From: a virus
Virus record (IMG/VR): IMGVR_UViG_3300046466_000088
Span: 1 to 57,240 of that record
Direction: 5' to 3' (one strand)
Length of the DNA: 57,240 nt
In this document: one piece after another, positions 1 to 6,192 of the stretch
How the letters are laid out: every line of letters starts with the position of its first letter
Numbering within the stretch: the first letter of the stretch is position 1
Translations under genes and position numbers: made by a program
The notes under the pieces: model-generated
What the model was told of the DNA's origin: nothing
Database searches by the model: none
What the model saw: the letters and a program-made list of their open reading frames with translations, nothing else

Positions 1-143
1 TCCAATAGATGATAATACAAATCATCAAATAATTTTGAATCAATCACACCTTCATCAGATAGTTCCATTAAATCAAACATATCTAAATCTAAAACTTTCC
101 AATTATGTTTGTTACTTGATTCTGTCTGTGCAATTTTACTCAT
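1..143 (-). CDS. Small hypothetical protein, left-edge fragment
   Basis: This is the first 47 codons of the 69-residue gene complete at 56941-57150, cut by the window edge. It starts with ATG at 143, which overlaps the stop of the zinc-ribbon gene (ATGAGTAA). It differs from the complete copy only at codon 6. No function recognised. Confidence 0.7.
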   Translation of the reverse strand, partial: MSKIAQTESSNKHNWKVLDLDMFDLMELSDEGVIDSKLFDDLYYHLL

Positions 144-233
144 CAGTCATCTCCTGTCTACAAAGTTCACATAGATTGTGTCCATCATAAGCTGGTTCAT
201 CTTTGTGAAATATCTCGTTACAGTTAATACATT
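1..233. repeat. Terminal direct overlap, left copy
   Basis: Bases 1-233 match 57008-57240 except at position 128 (G here, T at 57135). The repeat covers two small early genes in mid-operon, which is not where a natural packaging end would be expected. It most likely marks a circular assembly of about 57,007 bp. The mismatch changes codon 6 of the 69-residue protein (Gln here, Lys in the right copy). Confidence 0.9.
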
Positions 234-246
234 CATAGTCACCCAT
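136..246 (-). CDS. 36-residue zinc-ribbon-like protein
   Basis: The reading frame begins MGDYECINCNEIFHKDEP and has a second Cys pair near its C-terminus (CELC), giving a CxxC...CxxC pattern typical of a small zinc ribbon. AAAGGAGT precedes the ATG. Its stop overlaps the start of the next gene and its start overlaps the stop of the previous one, so it is tightly coupled in the leftward operon. A nucleic-acid or protein-binding role is a guess from the fold alone. Confidence 0.7.
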   Translation of the reverse strand: MGDYECINCNEIFHKDEPAYDGHNLCELCRQEMTDE

Positions 247-311
247 TACTCACTCCTTTCTTTCATAATCTTTTTAACTTTCTCTTCAACTAATAAGTTT
301 TTAGTCATCAT
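246..311 (-). CDS. Possible 21-residue peptide
   Basis: A short frame beginning MMTKNLLVEEK follows the preceding gene directly, with AAGGAGGA as ribosome binding site. Its TAA overlaps the ATG of the zinc-ribbon gene. Tight packing and a good binding site support translation, but at this length it may only serve to couple its neighbours. Confidence 0.4.
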   Translation of the reverse strand: MMTKNLLVEEKVKKIMKERSE

Positions 312-438
312 CTTCCTCCTTATCTAAATCAAATCTAATCCATATTGATGCACCTGCTTCATCACTGAAGTGTTCTACTTCTTCATAGTCAACTGGTGCA
401 TTTTCATCTAACCATTTAATAAATTCTTTTTCATTCAT
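301..438 (-). CDS. Small acidic hypothetical protein (45 aa)
   Basis: The frame begins MNEKEFIKWLDENAPVDY and ends in an acidic KEEDDD tail. The start ATG overlaps the TGA of the 103-residue gene upstream, and AAAGGAGAG lies about 9 bases before it. No family recognised. It belongs to the run of tiny early genes typical of phage host-takeover regions. Confidence 0.65.
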   Translation of the reverse strand: MNEKEFIKWLDENAPVDYEEVEHFSDEAGASIWIRFDLDKEEDDD

Positions 439-742
439 CTTCCAACTCTCCTTTCTCGTACTCTATTTCTTCGTGCAATGTGTGATTCATTGCAGTTAAT
501 AATATATGTTGAGCAGACGCAACTGAAGGTGCAGTATCGTGTATGAACTGAGCAGATACATCTGCTAGGGCACACGCAATGTCAAATCCGTGAGTCTTTC
601 TTTTAATGTGTTTGTTAATTACTTTCTCTAAGTCTTTTGCTACAATGTCCACATCAAACTCTGCATCTATAACTTTTTCTTTTTGTTTCTTTCTATGTTT
701 AGAAAGCATTCGTTTAGTTTTAAAATCAATTACTTCAGTCAT
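431..742 (-). CDS. Hypothetical early protein (103 aa)
   Basis: A soluble protein with a Lys/Arg-rich N-terminal third (residues 8-25) and an acidic C-terminus, starting MTEVIDFKTKRMLSKH. AAAGGAATATAACT precedes the ATG. It is packed between two other small leftward genes. No family recognised. Confidence 0.75.
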   Translation of the reverse strand: MTEVIDFKTKRMLSKHRKKQKEKVIDAEFDVDIVAKDLEKVINKHIKRKTHGFDIACALADVSAQFIHDTAPSVASAQHILLTAMNHTLHEEIEYEKGELEDE

Positions 743-744
743 AG

Positions 745-954
745 TTATATTCCTTTCTTTAGTTTAGCTACTACTTCAGGTGTTTGTTCAACAATAGATT
801 CTATTTGTTCATCTTGAACATCAGTAGGATTACCAAAGTTTAATTCATCATAGTCCCCTGACCAAACTTTTTCTTCAGCTTCCTCTTCAGAGTCAGCTTC
901 TACTATACATTGCCATTCAGCAGTAGCATAGGTTGTTACAAGATATTTTTTCAC
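745..954 (-). CDS. Small protein, DpnD/PcfM-like pattern (69 aa)
   Basis: GTG start (MKKYLVTTYATAEWQC) with GGAG 8 bases upstream. The layout, a beta strand then VEADSEEEAEEKV, resembles the DpnD/PcfM-like small proteins of phages and plasmids. This is pattern recognition by eye, not a search. Function unknown. Confidence 0.7.
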   Translation of the reverse strand: MKKYLVTTYATAEWQCIVEADSEEEAEEKVWSGDYDELNFGNPTDVQDEQIESIVEQTPEVVAKLKKGI

Positions 955-956
955 AG

Positions 957-1166
957 TTATACTCCTTTCATTTTAGTTACTGTATCATAGAATCTTGGAT
1001 TTTCCAAGATAAATTCTTCACCATCTTGATAAAATGTAATCTCTTCATTATCGTAGGCATCATCAATGATGAACTCGTCCACACCCATTTCAAGTAACTG
1101 ATTCTCAGTCATCTGTTTGCGTGTTTCTTGTGTCACATTTATTAATATAAACTTTTTATTGTTCAT
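957..1166 (-). CDS. Hypothetical early protein (69 aa)
   Basis: Starts MNNKKFILINVTQETRK, with GAAAGGACT before the ATG. Acidic and without Cys or a membrane segment. Nothing recognised. Confidence 0.7.
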   Translation of the reverse strand: MNNKKFILINVTQETRKQMTENQLLEMGVDEFIIDDAYDNEEITFYQDGEEFILENPRFYDTVTKMKGV

Positions 1167-1169
1167 AGT

Positions 1170-1385
1170 TTAGTCCTTTCTTTTCATAGTGTACTCGCCA
1201 TACTTTACTTGAGTAAAGCTAACACTATGGTTTTCAGTTAAGTATTTGCGTAACTCTGAACCCTCATAACCCTCAGTGTCACACCATTTTTTCAAGACTG
1301 GATTGTCAAACTCCATTCTTAAAATCTCTTTGGCAAAGTTATTAATCATCTGCCAATCTATTTCAGTCTTTAAATATTTACCCAT
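1170..1385 (-). CDS. Hypothetical early protein (71 aa)
   Basis: Starts MGKYLKTEIDWQMINNFAK behind GAAAGGAGATAACTA. Mostly predicted helical. No family recognised. It shares the GAAAGGAG leader seen across the early block. Confidence 0.7.
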   Translation of the reverse strand: MGKYLKTEIDWQMINNFAKEILRMEFDNPVLKKWCDTEGYEGSELRKYLTENHSVSFTQVKYGEYTMKRKD

Positions 1386-1399
1386 TAGTTATCTCCTTT

Positions 1400-1933
1400 C
1401 TATGTAAACCATATTGGTCTTGGTCGTTTAGTCCAATTACAAAATGGTCGCTTGTGTTTCATATAAAAATTCTGATACGCAAGTATAGGCATATGCTCTA
1501 TCTTACAATCATCAGGCATACATTGTGGCATAGGTGTTAGTTCTTTATGCTCAATGTTTTTTGGTGGATACAGAAATAAATAACTACGTCTATCCACTGC
1601 GTGTACCCTTTCATATCTATGTGTATACTCAGTTAATAGTTTATCTAATAAACTTCGTAACCATAAATAGTTTTTATGACTCTCTCTAACCCATTTATTA
1701 CTAGGGTGATTGATGTGACTAGCTAACATTAATCCCTTATCATACATTTGATTAGGGTGTTTCCATCTCTTGAGTCTTCTACCATTTTGTATAACAGTGT
1801 ACTCTTCACCATCAAGAACTCTATGAGCAGTTGATAATAACTGAGCATACTCAATACACATTTTAACAACGTGCTTGTCACAGTGTTGCTCTGCACAAAT
1901 CTGTGGGTCATCTGATAAATAAAATATATTCAT
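1400..1933 (-). CDS. Conserved phage protein, pyrimidine-dimer glycosylase-like N-terminus (177 aa)
   Basis: The first 40 residues (MNIFYLSDDPQICAEQHCDK, then HVVKM and AQLLSTAHRV) match a protein seen in many phages that recalls the pyrimidine-dimer DNA glycosylase family (Pyr_excise type). A DNA-repair role is possible but not shown. The rest is rich in His, Trp and Arg and ends RPRPIWFT. A strong AAAGGAG precedes the ATG. It is the largest gene in this stretch of tiny genes. Confidence 0.75.
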   Translation of the reverse strand: MNIFYLSDDPQICAEQHCDKHVVKMCIEYAQLLSTAHRVLDGEEYTVIQNGRRLKRWKHPNQMYDKGLMLASHINHPSNKWVRESHKNYLWLRSLLDKLLTEYTHRYERVHAVDRRSYLFLYPPKNIEHKELTPMPQCMPDDCKIEHMPILAYQNFYMKHKRPFCNWTKRPRPIWFT

Positions 1934-1947
1934 AGCTTTACTCCTTT

Positions 1948-2163
1948 CTAGTCTGCGAACTCATCATATATTTCAAATCTTTTTATTACAACATCTCGTA
2001 TTAAATCTTGTAATTCAAAAGAGTAACCACTTTCATCAAGTGGTATTTCAATCTTGTCTTGGTCTTGATAAGGGTCATACTCATTAAGTATGATGTCAGT
2101 AATCTCCATAGACAATTCATTGGCATCATCATATGTATGTAATTTTCTTTTTATACTAGGCAT
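1948..2163 (-). CDS. Hypothetical early protein (71 aa)
   Basis: The frame is open further upstream, but the ATG at 2163 (MPSIKRKLHTYDDANEL) is chosen because TGGAGGACAG lies just before it. The upstream part overlaps the previous gene in another frame. Unknown function. Confidence 0.65.
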   Translation of the reverse strand: MPSIKRKLHTYDDANELSMEITDIILNEYDPYQDQDKIEIPLDESGYSFELQDLIRDVVIKRFEIYDEFAD

Positions 2164-2398
2164 TTCTGTCCTCCATAAATTGTTGCTGTCTTGTAGAAAA
2201 ATTAGACATAAATTTTTCATAAATTTTACTTCCTAAATTATGTTTTCCAATAATCATACACAAAGATTCTAAGTAACCCACATCATAGGCAATAGTATCA
2301 TACTGACCATCTTCAAGAAGAGTTTCATAATCTTTATTTAATTCTTTATAAATCTCAACAATAGTATTTCTTATTTCTTTTTCTGTATAGTTAACCAT
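2156..2398 (-). CDS. Hypothetical early protein (80 aa)
   Basis: AAAGGACTATGATT precedes ATG 2398 (MVNYTEKEIRNTIVEIYK) at good spacing; an ATG at 2404 sits too close to the binding site. It overlaps the next gene by a few bases. Helical, unknown function. Confidence 0.65.
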   Translation of the reverse strand: MVNYTEKEIRNTIVEIYKELNKDYETLLEDGQYDTIAYDVGYLESLCMIIGKHNLGSKIYEKFMSNFSTRQQQFMEDRNA

Positions 2399-2412
2399 AA
2401 TCATAGTCCTTT

Positions 2413-2508
2413 CTATATTGGTAGCACTTGGTTGCTATGCCATAAGGCATACATAGCTAGACCAAATGCTAGTATTAATTTTAATAGTAGTCTATCGTAC
2501 ATATTCAT
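2413..2508 (-). CDS. 31-residue membrane peptide
   Basis: Frame MNMYDRLLLKLILAFGLAMY is one hydrophobic helix. Its start lies inside the 3' end of the upstream gene (WRDEYVR), so it would be translated by coupling. There is no separate strong ribosome binding site. Confidence 0.45.
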   Translation of the reverse strand: MNMYDRLLLKLILAFGLAMYALWHSNQVLPI

Positions 2509-2761
2509 CTCGCCATTCAGGTGTAGACCCTACAAGTTCAGCACCTGCACCTATGATTTCATTGATGTATGCATCTCCATACTCCCACGAACCATATGTG
2601 AATGGTGAACGACACGCAGTGTACCACCTTGCGTAAGAGTTTTTCTTTTCATTGTCTGCACTTTGATAGGTCTTTAGCACTACCCACTCAAAGCCATCAA
2701 GTTTATATCTTGCATAAGGTGAATCCACCTTTACAGTCTTACCAAATTTATTTTTTGCCAT
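2492..2761 (-). CDS. Hypothetical early protein (89 aa)
   Basis: A longer open frame exists, but ATG 2761 (MAKNKFGKTVKVDSPYARY) follows AAAAGGAGAAAAAGT, so the upstream extension is out-of-frame overlap. Aromatic-rich (WVVLKTY, YTACRSPFTYGSWEYG) and probably a small beta fold. Function unknown. Confidence 0.7.
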   Translation of the reverse strand: MAKNKFGKTVKVDSPYARYKLDGFEWVVLKTYQSADNEKKNSYARWYTACRSPFTYGSWEYGDAYINEIIGAGAELVGSTPEWRDEYVR

Positions 2762-2897
2762 ACTTTTTCTCCTTTTGTTGGTCAAAATATTTATCAAGTT
2801 TCTTAAAGAAACTCTCGTTAATAATGTCTGACAGTTCAGTACAAACCTTTGGTGGTAGGTCTGAACTGCCATATAGTTTTATGGAACTACTCATCAT
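2748..2897 (-). CDS. Small hypothetical protein (49 aa)
   Basis: The start is one of two adjacent ATGs (2897 or 2894), overlapping the stop of the 61-residue gene, with GGAG six bases upstream. The sequence MMSSSIKLYGSSDLPPKV leads into a Lys-rich C-terminus. The longer frame reaching 3065 is antisense-like overlap with the neighbouring gene. Unknown function. Confidence 0.55.
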   Translation of the reverse strand: MMSSSIKLYGSSDLPPKVCTELSDIINESFFKKLDKYFDQQKEKKYGKK

Positions 2898-3072
2898 CAG
2901 TAACTCCACACTTGGACATAATGTATGCCCTAGCGACAGACTTTTTGTCTTCGCCAAATCTATCACCAATCTTGGTGACAATGTCAGACATAGCCCAACC
3001 CCTAATCTTGGGGTCAGACTTACCATCTGCCATAAGTTTTTCAATAACTTGAAAAATAAAATCATTATCCAT
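2887..3072 (-). CDS. Small protein with helix-turn-helix-like pattern (61 aa)
   Basis: AAAGGAGTTTAATT precedes the ATG (MDNDFIFQVIEKLMADGK). The middle part (AMSDIVTKIGDRFGEDKKSV, then ARAYIM) looks like a small helical, HTH-like unit, so DNA binding is possible. It lies 44 bases after hairpin copy 1. The role is a guess. Confidence 0.65.
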   Translation of the reverse strand: MDNDFIFQVIEKLMADGKSDPKIRGWAMSDIVTKIGDRFGEDKKSVARAYIMSKCGVTDDE

Positions 3073-3115
3073 AATTAAACTCCTTTGTCAATGGATTGTT
3101 AATATTACATAAATA

Positions 3116-3144
3116 AATACTACTTCATTATATTCAGTAGTATT
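3116..3144 (-). ncRNA. Tandem-GA hairpin, copy 1
   Basis: A 29-nt dyad read on the minus strand: nine-pair stem AATACTACT/AGTAGTATT, symmetric internal loop GA/GA, two-pair inner stem and 3-nt loop. It starts two bases after the stop of the upstream gene (3147) and is followed by ATATTAAC and a ribosome binding site. Same family as copies at 4320, 5552 and 6053. RNA element or terminator is inferred. Confidence 0.7.
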
Positions 3145-3146
3145 TT

Positions 3147-3479
3147 TTATGGTTGCTCACTTGCTCTGAGTTCTTGGACATCTTCATTCAGAAGATTGTA
3201 CAAGTATTCATCTGCAAATTCGTCAAAGTATTCTGCTTCTTCAGAGAGCATTTGGAACTCTCCAAAATGTACTTCGTGCATATGCCATACTCTGTCTATG
3301 ATTTCATTAAAAAGACACGCAACTACTAATCTATCTGAAGCGAACTCTTCAAAGTTAAACTTGGTAAGTTTCTTACCATTGTAGATGAATGTGCGTGTTT
3401 CTTCATCATACAATCTAGCAAGATGATATTCTATTTCAGAATATAAATCTTCTTTCATTTTTAAATGTTGATTTGACAT
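3147..3479 (-). CDS. Hypothetical early protein (110 aa)
   Basis: AAAGGAGTTTGACT precedes ATG 3479 (MSNQHLKMKEDLYSEIEYH); a TTG two codons earlier is less likely. Acidic and rich in Tyr, Phe and Glu. Hairpin copy 1 follows its stop at once. No family recognised. Confidence 0.7.
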   Translation of the reverse strand: MSNQHLKMKEDLYSEIEYHLARLYDEETRTFIYNGKKLTKFNFEEFASDRLVVACLFNEIIDRVWHMHEVHFGEFQMLSEEAEYFDEFADEYLYNLLNEDVQELRASEQP

Positions 3480-3500
3480 AGTCAAACTCCTTTCTTTTTG

Positions 3501-3875
3501 TTATGCCACATAATATATCTGGCTTGTTTGTCTACCTACAAAATGTCTTTTTGAAAGTAGAACTTGTTTAGCTTTAGCTAATGGTTTATTAGAGTGAGCA
3601 TCAACAAAGCTACTGTACTTATAAGGATTATAAGTAGCTAACTTGATAGGTAATCTGGGTACAAACTCACTCACCCAAGTGCCTACGACATATGCGTGGA
3701 CATTCTTTTTCTGCTCACGCAACACTCGTTGTCTGCCTTTCTCTGACACTTTGAACTGTGCATCAAACAATGGCACACAGTTCTCGTGTTTGATTACTTT
3801 ACCATAGTTCTCTTTCTCAAGAGAAACGATAGAGTAACATTTCTTATGTAAGTTATAGTAAACTTTAACTTTCAT
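3501..3875 (-). CDS. Conserved-looking hypothetical protein (124 aa)
   Basis: Starts MKVKVYYNLHKKCYSIVSLE behind an unusually strong GGAGGTGATAGA. Strongly basic, with the pattern KVSEKGRQRVLREQKKNVHA then YVVGTW seen in other phage hypothetical proteins. The ATG overlaps the TGA of the gene upstream (ATGA). Possibly nucleic-acid binding by charge. Confidence 0.75.
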   Translation of the reverse strand: MKVKVYYNLHKKCYSIVSLEKENYGKVIKHENCVPLFDAQFKVSEKGRQRVLREQKKNVHAYVVGTWVSEFVPRLPIKLATYNPYKYSSFVDAHSNKPLAKAKQVLLSKRHFVGRQTSQIYYVA

Positions 3876-4015
3876 TCTATCACCTCCAAAAGTTTTTCCA
3901 ATGCTGAACCTTTAAACTTTTTAGAAGTAAAAGTTTCCATTGGAAGACCCTTGTAAACAAGAGCCTTCAAATGTTTGTGTTGACTACTCGTCAACTGTAT
4001 GTGTTTGTATATCAT
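3872..4015 (-). CDS. Small basic hypothetical protein (47 aa)
   Basis: Frame MIYKHIQLTSSQHKHLKALV ends in ALEKLLEVIE and stops inside the start codon of the 124-residue gene. AAAGGAAAATCGT precedes the ATG. Translational coupling supports it as real. Confidence 0.65.
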   Translation of the reverse strand: MIYKHIQLTSSQHKHLKALVYKGLPMETFTSKKFKGSALEKLLEVIE

Positions 4016-4028
4016 ACGATTTTCCTTT

Positions 4029-4286
4029 CTATCTTGGGTTAATTCTGAAGTCTTTCAACCAATCAGATAACCATTTGAGTTGTTCAAACTCACTCACTTT
4101 TGAGTGCATTAGGTTATTTTTCCACAAATCCCTATTGGAATCTTCTAAATCCCAACCTATTTGCTGAAGTTCTTCAGCCATAGATTCAAACTCAGGGTTA
4201 AGTTCTTCAAGTCTAGCTTGAATCTTTTCAACCCTTTCGTCTATGTCATCAGGTAATGCTGATGTAAAGGTTATTTTTCTAGCCAT
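4029..4286 (-). CDS. Coiled-coil-like hypothetical protein (85 aa)
   Basis: Starts MARKITFTSALPDDIDERV and continues as an acidic, heptad-like helix (residues 14-60). AAAGGAGTTTGAT precedes the ATG. The leader carries two RNA hairpins, at 4320-4348 and 4371-4405, so the gene may be controlled after transcription. Function unknown. Confidence 0.7.
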   Translation of the reverse strand: MARKITFTSALPDDIDERVEKIQARLEELNPEFESMAEELQQIGWDLEDSNRDLWKNNLMHSKVSEFEQLKWLSDWLKDFRINPR

Positions 4287-4319
4287 ATCAAACTCCTTTC
4301 AGCTAGGTTAATATATAAA

Positions 4320-4348
4320 AATACTACTTCATAATATTCAGTAGTATT
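4320..4348 (-). ncRNA. Tandem-GA hairpin, copy 2
   Basis: Same 29-nt dyad as copy 1, with the loop triplet changed only. On the minus strand the inner part reads GA-AT-ATT-AT-GA between AATACTACT and AGTAGTATT. It lies 34 bases before the start of the 85-residue gene, with TATATTAAC between hairpin and ribosome binding site. Confidence 0.7.
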
Positions 4349-4370
4349 TATATATACCAACTCAAAATGT

Positions 4371-4405
4371 GGTGCAGTTCTGAGCTTTCACTCAAGGTCT
4401 GCACC
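4371..4405 (-). ncRNA. GC-richer nested hairpin in an early leader
   Basis: Outer stem GGTGCAG/CTGCACC (7 bp), internal loop, inner stem TGAG/CTCA and 6-base loop. It is much richer in G+C than its surroundings and lies in the gap 4349-4455 between two leftward genes, just ahead of hairpin copy 2. There is no strong U-run, so it is not a clear terminator. A 25-codon frame across it is probably fortuitous. Confidence 0.5.
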
Positions 4406-4455
4406 TTACCCATACTACATAGCATACCACCTTTCGTAATGCAAGTTTTATTTAT

Positions 4456-4578
4456 TTACTTAGAAATAAATCTGCCACTTACTGGGTCGTGTTTAACTGA
4501 CAAATAACCTTGATTATTTGAAAATGTACCAACTTTGCTATATCTGTTGGTCGTTCTTTGTCTATATAATTTATGCAT
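4456..4578 (-). CDS. Small basic hypothetical protein (40 aa)
   Basis: Frame MHKLYRQRTTNRYSKVGTF ends in a beta-like GYLSVKHDPVSGRFISK. AAAGG lies eight bases before the ATG. Unknown function. Confidence 0.6.
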   Translation of the reverse strand: MHKLYRQRTTNRYSKVGTFSNNQGYLSVKHDPVSGRFISK

Positions 4579-4591
4579 AAATTATACCTTT

Positions 4592-5302
4592 CTAGTGTTG
4601 ATAAATTGCAACACTCTTTGCGTTAATATTTGAACCACTACATAACACACATTGTTCGCAGGTGGTTCGTTTTCCTGCTTCCTTAGAAGCTGGACAAAGT
4701 ACCTCATTCTTAGAATCAAGTACCTCGTTCTTTTGTAGGACTCTAAAAGTCCTAAATCCTCTTGACCAAAACTGTTTGGATTCTTCGTAAGAATCTGCAG
4801 ACATCATACATTGGTCTGCTCGTACATCTGCACTTCCAATCTTTGATTGGTGAGTGTAGCCAGTATGCTTCTTCGCTTTGGATAGTAAACTATCCCAGAT
4901 GTAAGAAGGTACTGCACTTGGGTCGCCATAAGTACCAAGTCTTATGACTTGATTTTCGCCTAGACTTTGTATGTCATTATGGTGATTAACTACTTTGTAG
5001 TTACCTTTCATAAATGACTTGTAGGTTGCCAATACACCTTGAAACAATTTAACATAACAAGTTCTGTTAATCGCTTGTTTTCTGTTTGGGTCATTCGTAG
5101 GTGTACCCCTATGCTTACAGTTGCCACAGATTGAATAATCTGCACCAGTCTTACTGGCTAACATTGGGTCTATATCACTACGAATGATATAAGTTTGAGC
5201 CATATTGCCAGTTTTTTTGTTTTTACTTCCATTGAAGTAAATCACTACAATATCTTCACCATCAATCAAAGATTGACCTTGATATATTATCGTACCAGTC
5301 AT
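4592..5302 (-). CDS. Cys-rich conserved phage protein (236 aa)
   Basis: The start is ATG 5302 (MTGTIIYQGQSLIDGEDIV), overlapping the stop of the upstream gene (TAATATG). It has several Cys pairs: CGNC near residue 60, CYVK, and a C-terminal C-x2-C-x2-C cluster (CEQCVLC), suggesting one or two metal sites. The central motif VIRLGTYGDPSAVP is typical of a phage protein family that I recognise but for which I know no function. One of the largest genes of the early block. Confidence 0.75.
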   Translation of the reverse strand: MTGTIIYQGQSLIDGEDIVVIYFNGSKNKKTGNMAQTYIIRSDIDPMLASKTGADYSICGNCKHRGTPTNDPNRKQAINRTCYVKLFQGVLATYKSFMKGNYKVVNHHNDIQSLGENQVIRLGTYGDPSAVPSYIWDSLLSKAKKHTGYTHQSKIGSADVRADQCMMSADSYEESKQFWSRGFRTFRVLQKNEVLDSKNEVLCPASKEAGKRTTCEQCVLCSGSNINAKSVAIYQH

Positions 5303-5303
5303 A

Positions 5304-5513
5304 TTACAAATCCCATTCGTTATAAGCAAAGTCAATGCTTTGCATTGGTGTCATACCTTGTTGCCTAGCTTTGGTAAAGCTATCTGCAACTTCGTACTCA
5401 AGACCATAAGGTCTAGCAGTTTTAAACAGTACCAATAGAAATTGGTAATGATGATTTTTAGTTGGTAGTAATTCCAAAGGAATTAATTGCGTTAGTGTGT
5501 TGTAATCGTACAT
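5304..5513 (-). CDS. Hypothetical early protein (69 aa)
   Basis: Starts MYDYNTLTQLIPLELLPTK, with AAAGGTGACTT before the ATG. Helical. It lies 39 bases downstream of hairpin copy 3, with AATATTAAC between. Unknown function. Confidence 0.7.
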   Translation of the reverse strand: MYDYNTLTQLIPLELLPTKNHHYQFLLVLFKTARPYGLEYEVADSFTKARQQGMTPMQSIDFAYNEWDL

Positions 5514-5551
5514 AAGTCACCTTTCAGTTGGTCGTTAATATTTAATAAATA

Positions 5552-5580
5552 AATACTACTTCGTTATACTCAGTAGTATT
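5552..5580 (-). ncRNA. Tandem-GA hairpin, copy 3
   Basis: Same dyad as copies 1, 2 and 4, but the outer pair of the inner stem is G-C instead of A-T, with both sides changed. This compensatory change argues for a folded RNA. It lies five bases after the stop of the membrane-protein gene (5586). Confidence 0.7.
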
Positions 5581-5585
5581 TTTTA

Positions 5586-5768
5586 TTATTCAAGTCCCTT
5601 TGCCATTCCCATTCCAAAGAATGCAACAGTACAAATCCCATAACCCATAAAACTATCTAAGAAACTTGTAGGTTGTTCTATGAACAATAGGCATATACCA
5701 CTTGTGGCACACATAAAGAAACAAAATAAACTTATCCAAAGATAAGTTGTTGGTTTTAAATTAAACAT
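5586..5768 (-). CDS. Two-helix membrane protein (60 aa)
   Basis: Two hydrophobic segments (about residues 8-29 and 40-56) joined by a short loop, starting MFNLKPTTYLWISLFCFF. GGACTTAAACT precedes the ATG. Inner-membrane location is expected. A role such as superinfection exclusion is only a guess. Confidence 0.7.
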   Translation of the reverse strand: MFNLKPTTYLWISLFCFFMCATSGICLLFIEQPTSFLDSFMGYGICTVAFFGMGMAKGLE

Positions 5769-5771
5769 AGT

Positions 5772-5876
5772 TTAAGTCCTTTTTTTTAGGGTTACTATCA
5801 TTGATGATTTGGTAGGAAATTTTATTTCCTTTATCCAAACTTTCTTTTTAAAGTTTGCTATTTCTATTTTTGACAT
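5772..5876 (-). CDS. Small basic protein, first gene of the leftward unit (34 aa)
   Basis: Frame MSKIEIANFKKKVWIKEIKF lies behind GAAAGGACTTAAACT. It is the first gene after the divergent control region and the promoter at 5907-5935. Its stop lies three bases from the next start. No family recognised. Confidence 0.65.
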   Translation of the reverse strand: MSKIEIANFKKKVWIKEIKFPTKSSMIVTLKKRT

Positions 5877-5900
5877 AGTTTAAGTCCTTTCAGTTAGTTA

Positions 5901-5954
5901 TAACTCAACATAATTGAGTTAAATTAGTATGTCAAGTATTAATTAAAAATTAAT
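5901..5954 (-). promoter_or_regulatory. Leftward early promoter with two inverted repeats
   Basis: On the minus strand a perfect -35 TTGACA (5930-5935) is followed after 17 bases by TATGTT (4 of 6 to the -10 consensus). A perfect inverted repeat, TAACTCAA-n5-TTGAGTTA (5901-5921), overlaps the -10 and spacer. A second AT-only repeat, ATTAATT-AAA-AATTAAT (5938-5954), lies just upstream, where an UP element would be. It would drive the whole leftward block using host sigma70 polymerase. No repressor was identified. Confidence 0.55.
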
Positions 5955-6038
5955 CGCTGAGTTTCACTTGCGTTGCACCCTTGCCCAACTGCCTAGATGC
6001 AAGAGAGCAAAGGGAACAACTTGGGAGGAAACCAAGAG
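5955..6038. other. GC-rich, possibly structured non-coding segment
   Basis: About half G+C in an AT-rich setting. It contains CTTGG-n7-CCAAG (6020-6036) and competing complements (CCCAA at 5984-5988 with TTGGG at 6021-6025; CCCTTGC with GCAAAGGG). It lies in a gene-free region and is followed on the plus strand by hairpin copy 4 and its T-run. A small RNA or structured leader is possible. The 74-codon plus frame across it has no ribosome binding site. Confidence 0.35.
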
Positions 6039-6052
6039 ATATATATATAATA

Positions 6053-6081
6053 AATACTACTTCATTACATTCAGTAGTATT
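6053..6081. ncRNA. Tandem-GA hairpin, copy 4
   Basis: Fourth copy of the 29-nt dyad, in the divergent region rather than between close genes. The loop triplet differs. On the plus strand it is followed by TTTTTAT and could terminate rightward RNA from 5955-6052. On the minus strand it would sit in the RNA entering the early block. Confidence 0.6.
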
Positions 6082-6171
6082 TTTATATAACTGCATTGAA
6101 AACATTGAAGAAAATGTAGTTGAAGACTACATTATATGCATTTGCATAGCACTTACACAGACTTGCACAGG

Positions 6172-6180
6172 TTATGCACA
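6172..6180 (+). promoter_or_regulatory. DnaA-box match
   Basis: TTATGCACA fits the DnaA box consensus TTATnCACA. It lies 13 bases before an array of 14-bp dyads and near AT-only runs (6341-6356), a plausible origin layout. A single nine-base match can occur by chance. Confidence 0.35.
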
Positions 6181-6192
6181 CACTCACGACCT

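Noticed and set aside
3116-3144. TATAAT inside the hairpin of copy 1 read as a -10 box
   Set aside because: The other three copies do not keep it (TATTAT, TATAAC, TGTAAT), there is no -35, and the changes preserve pairing rather than the -10.
3979-3995. GTTGAC-n5-GTCAAC inverted repeat
   Set aside because: Lies within the coding sequence of the 47-residue gene and lacks the form of the 14-bp dyads; probably chance.
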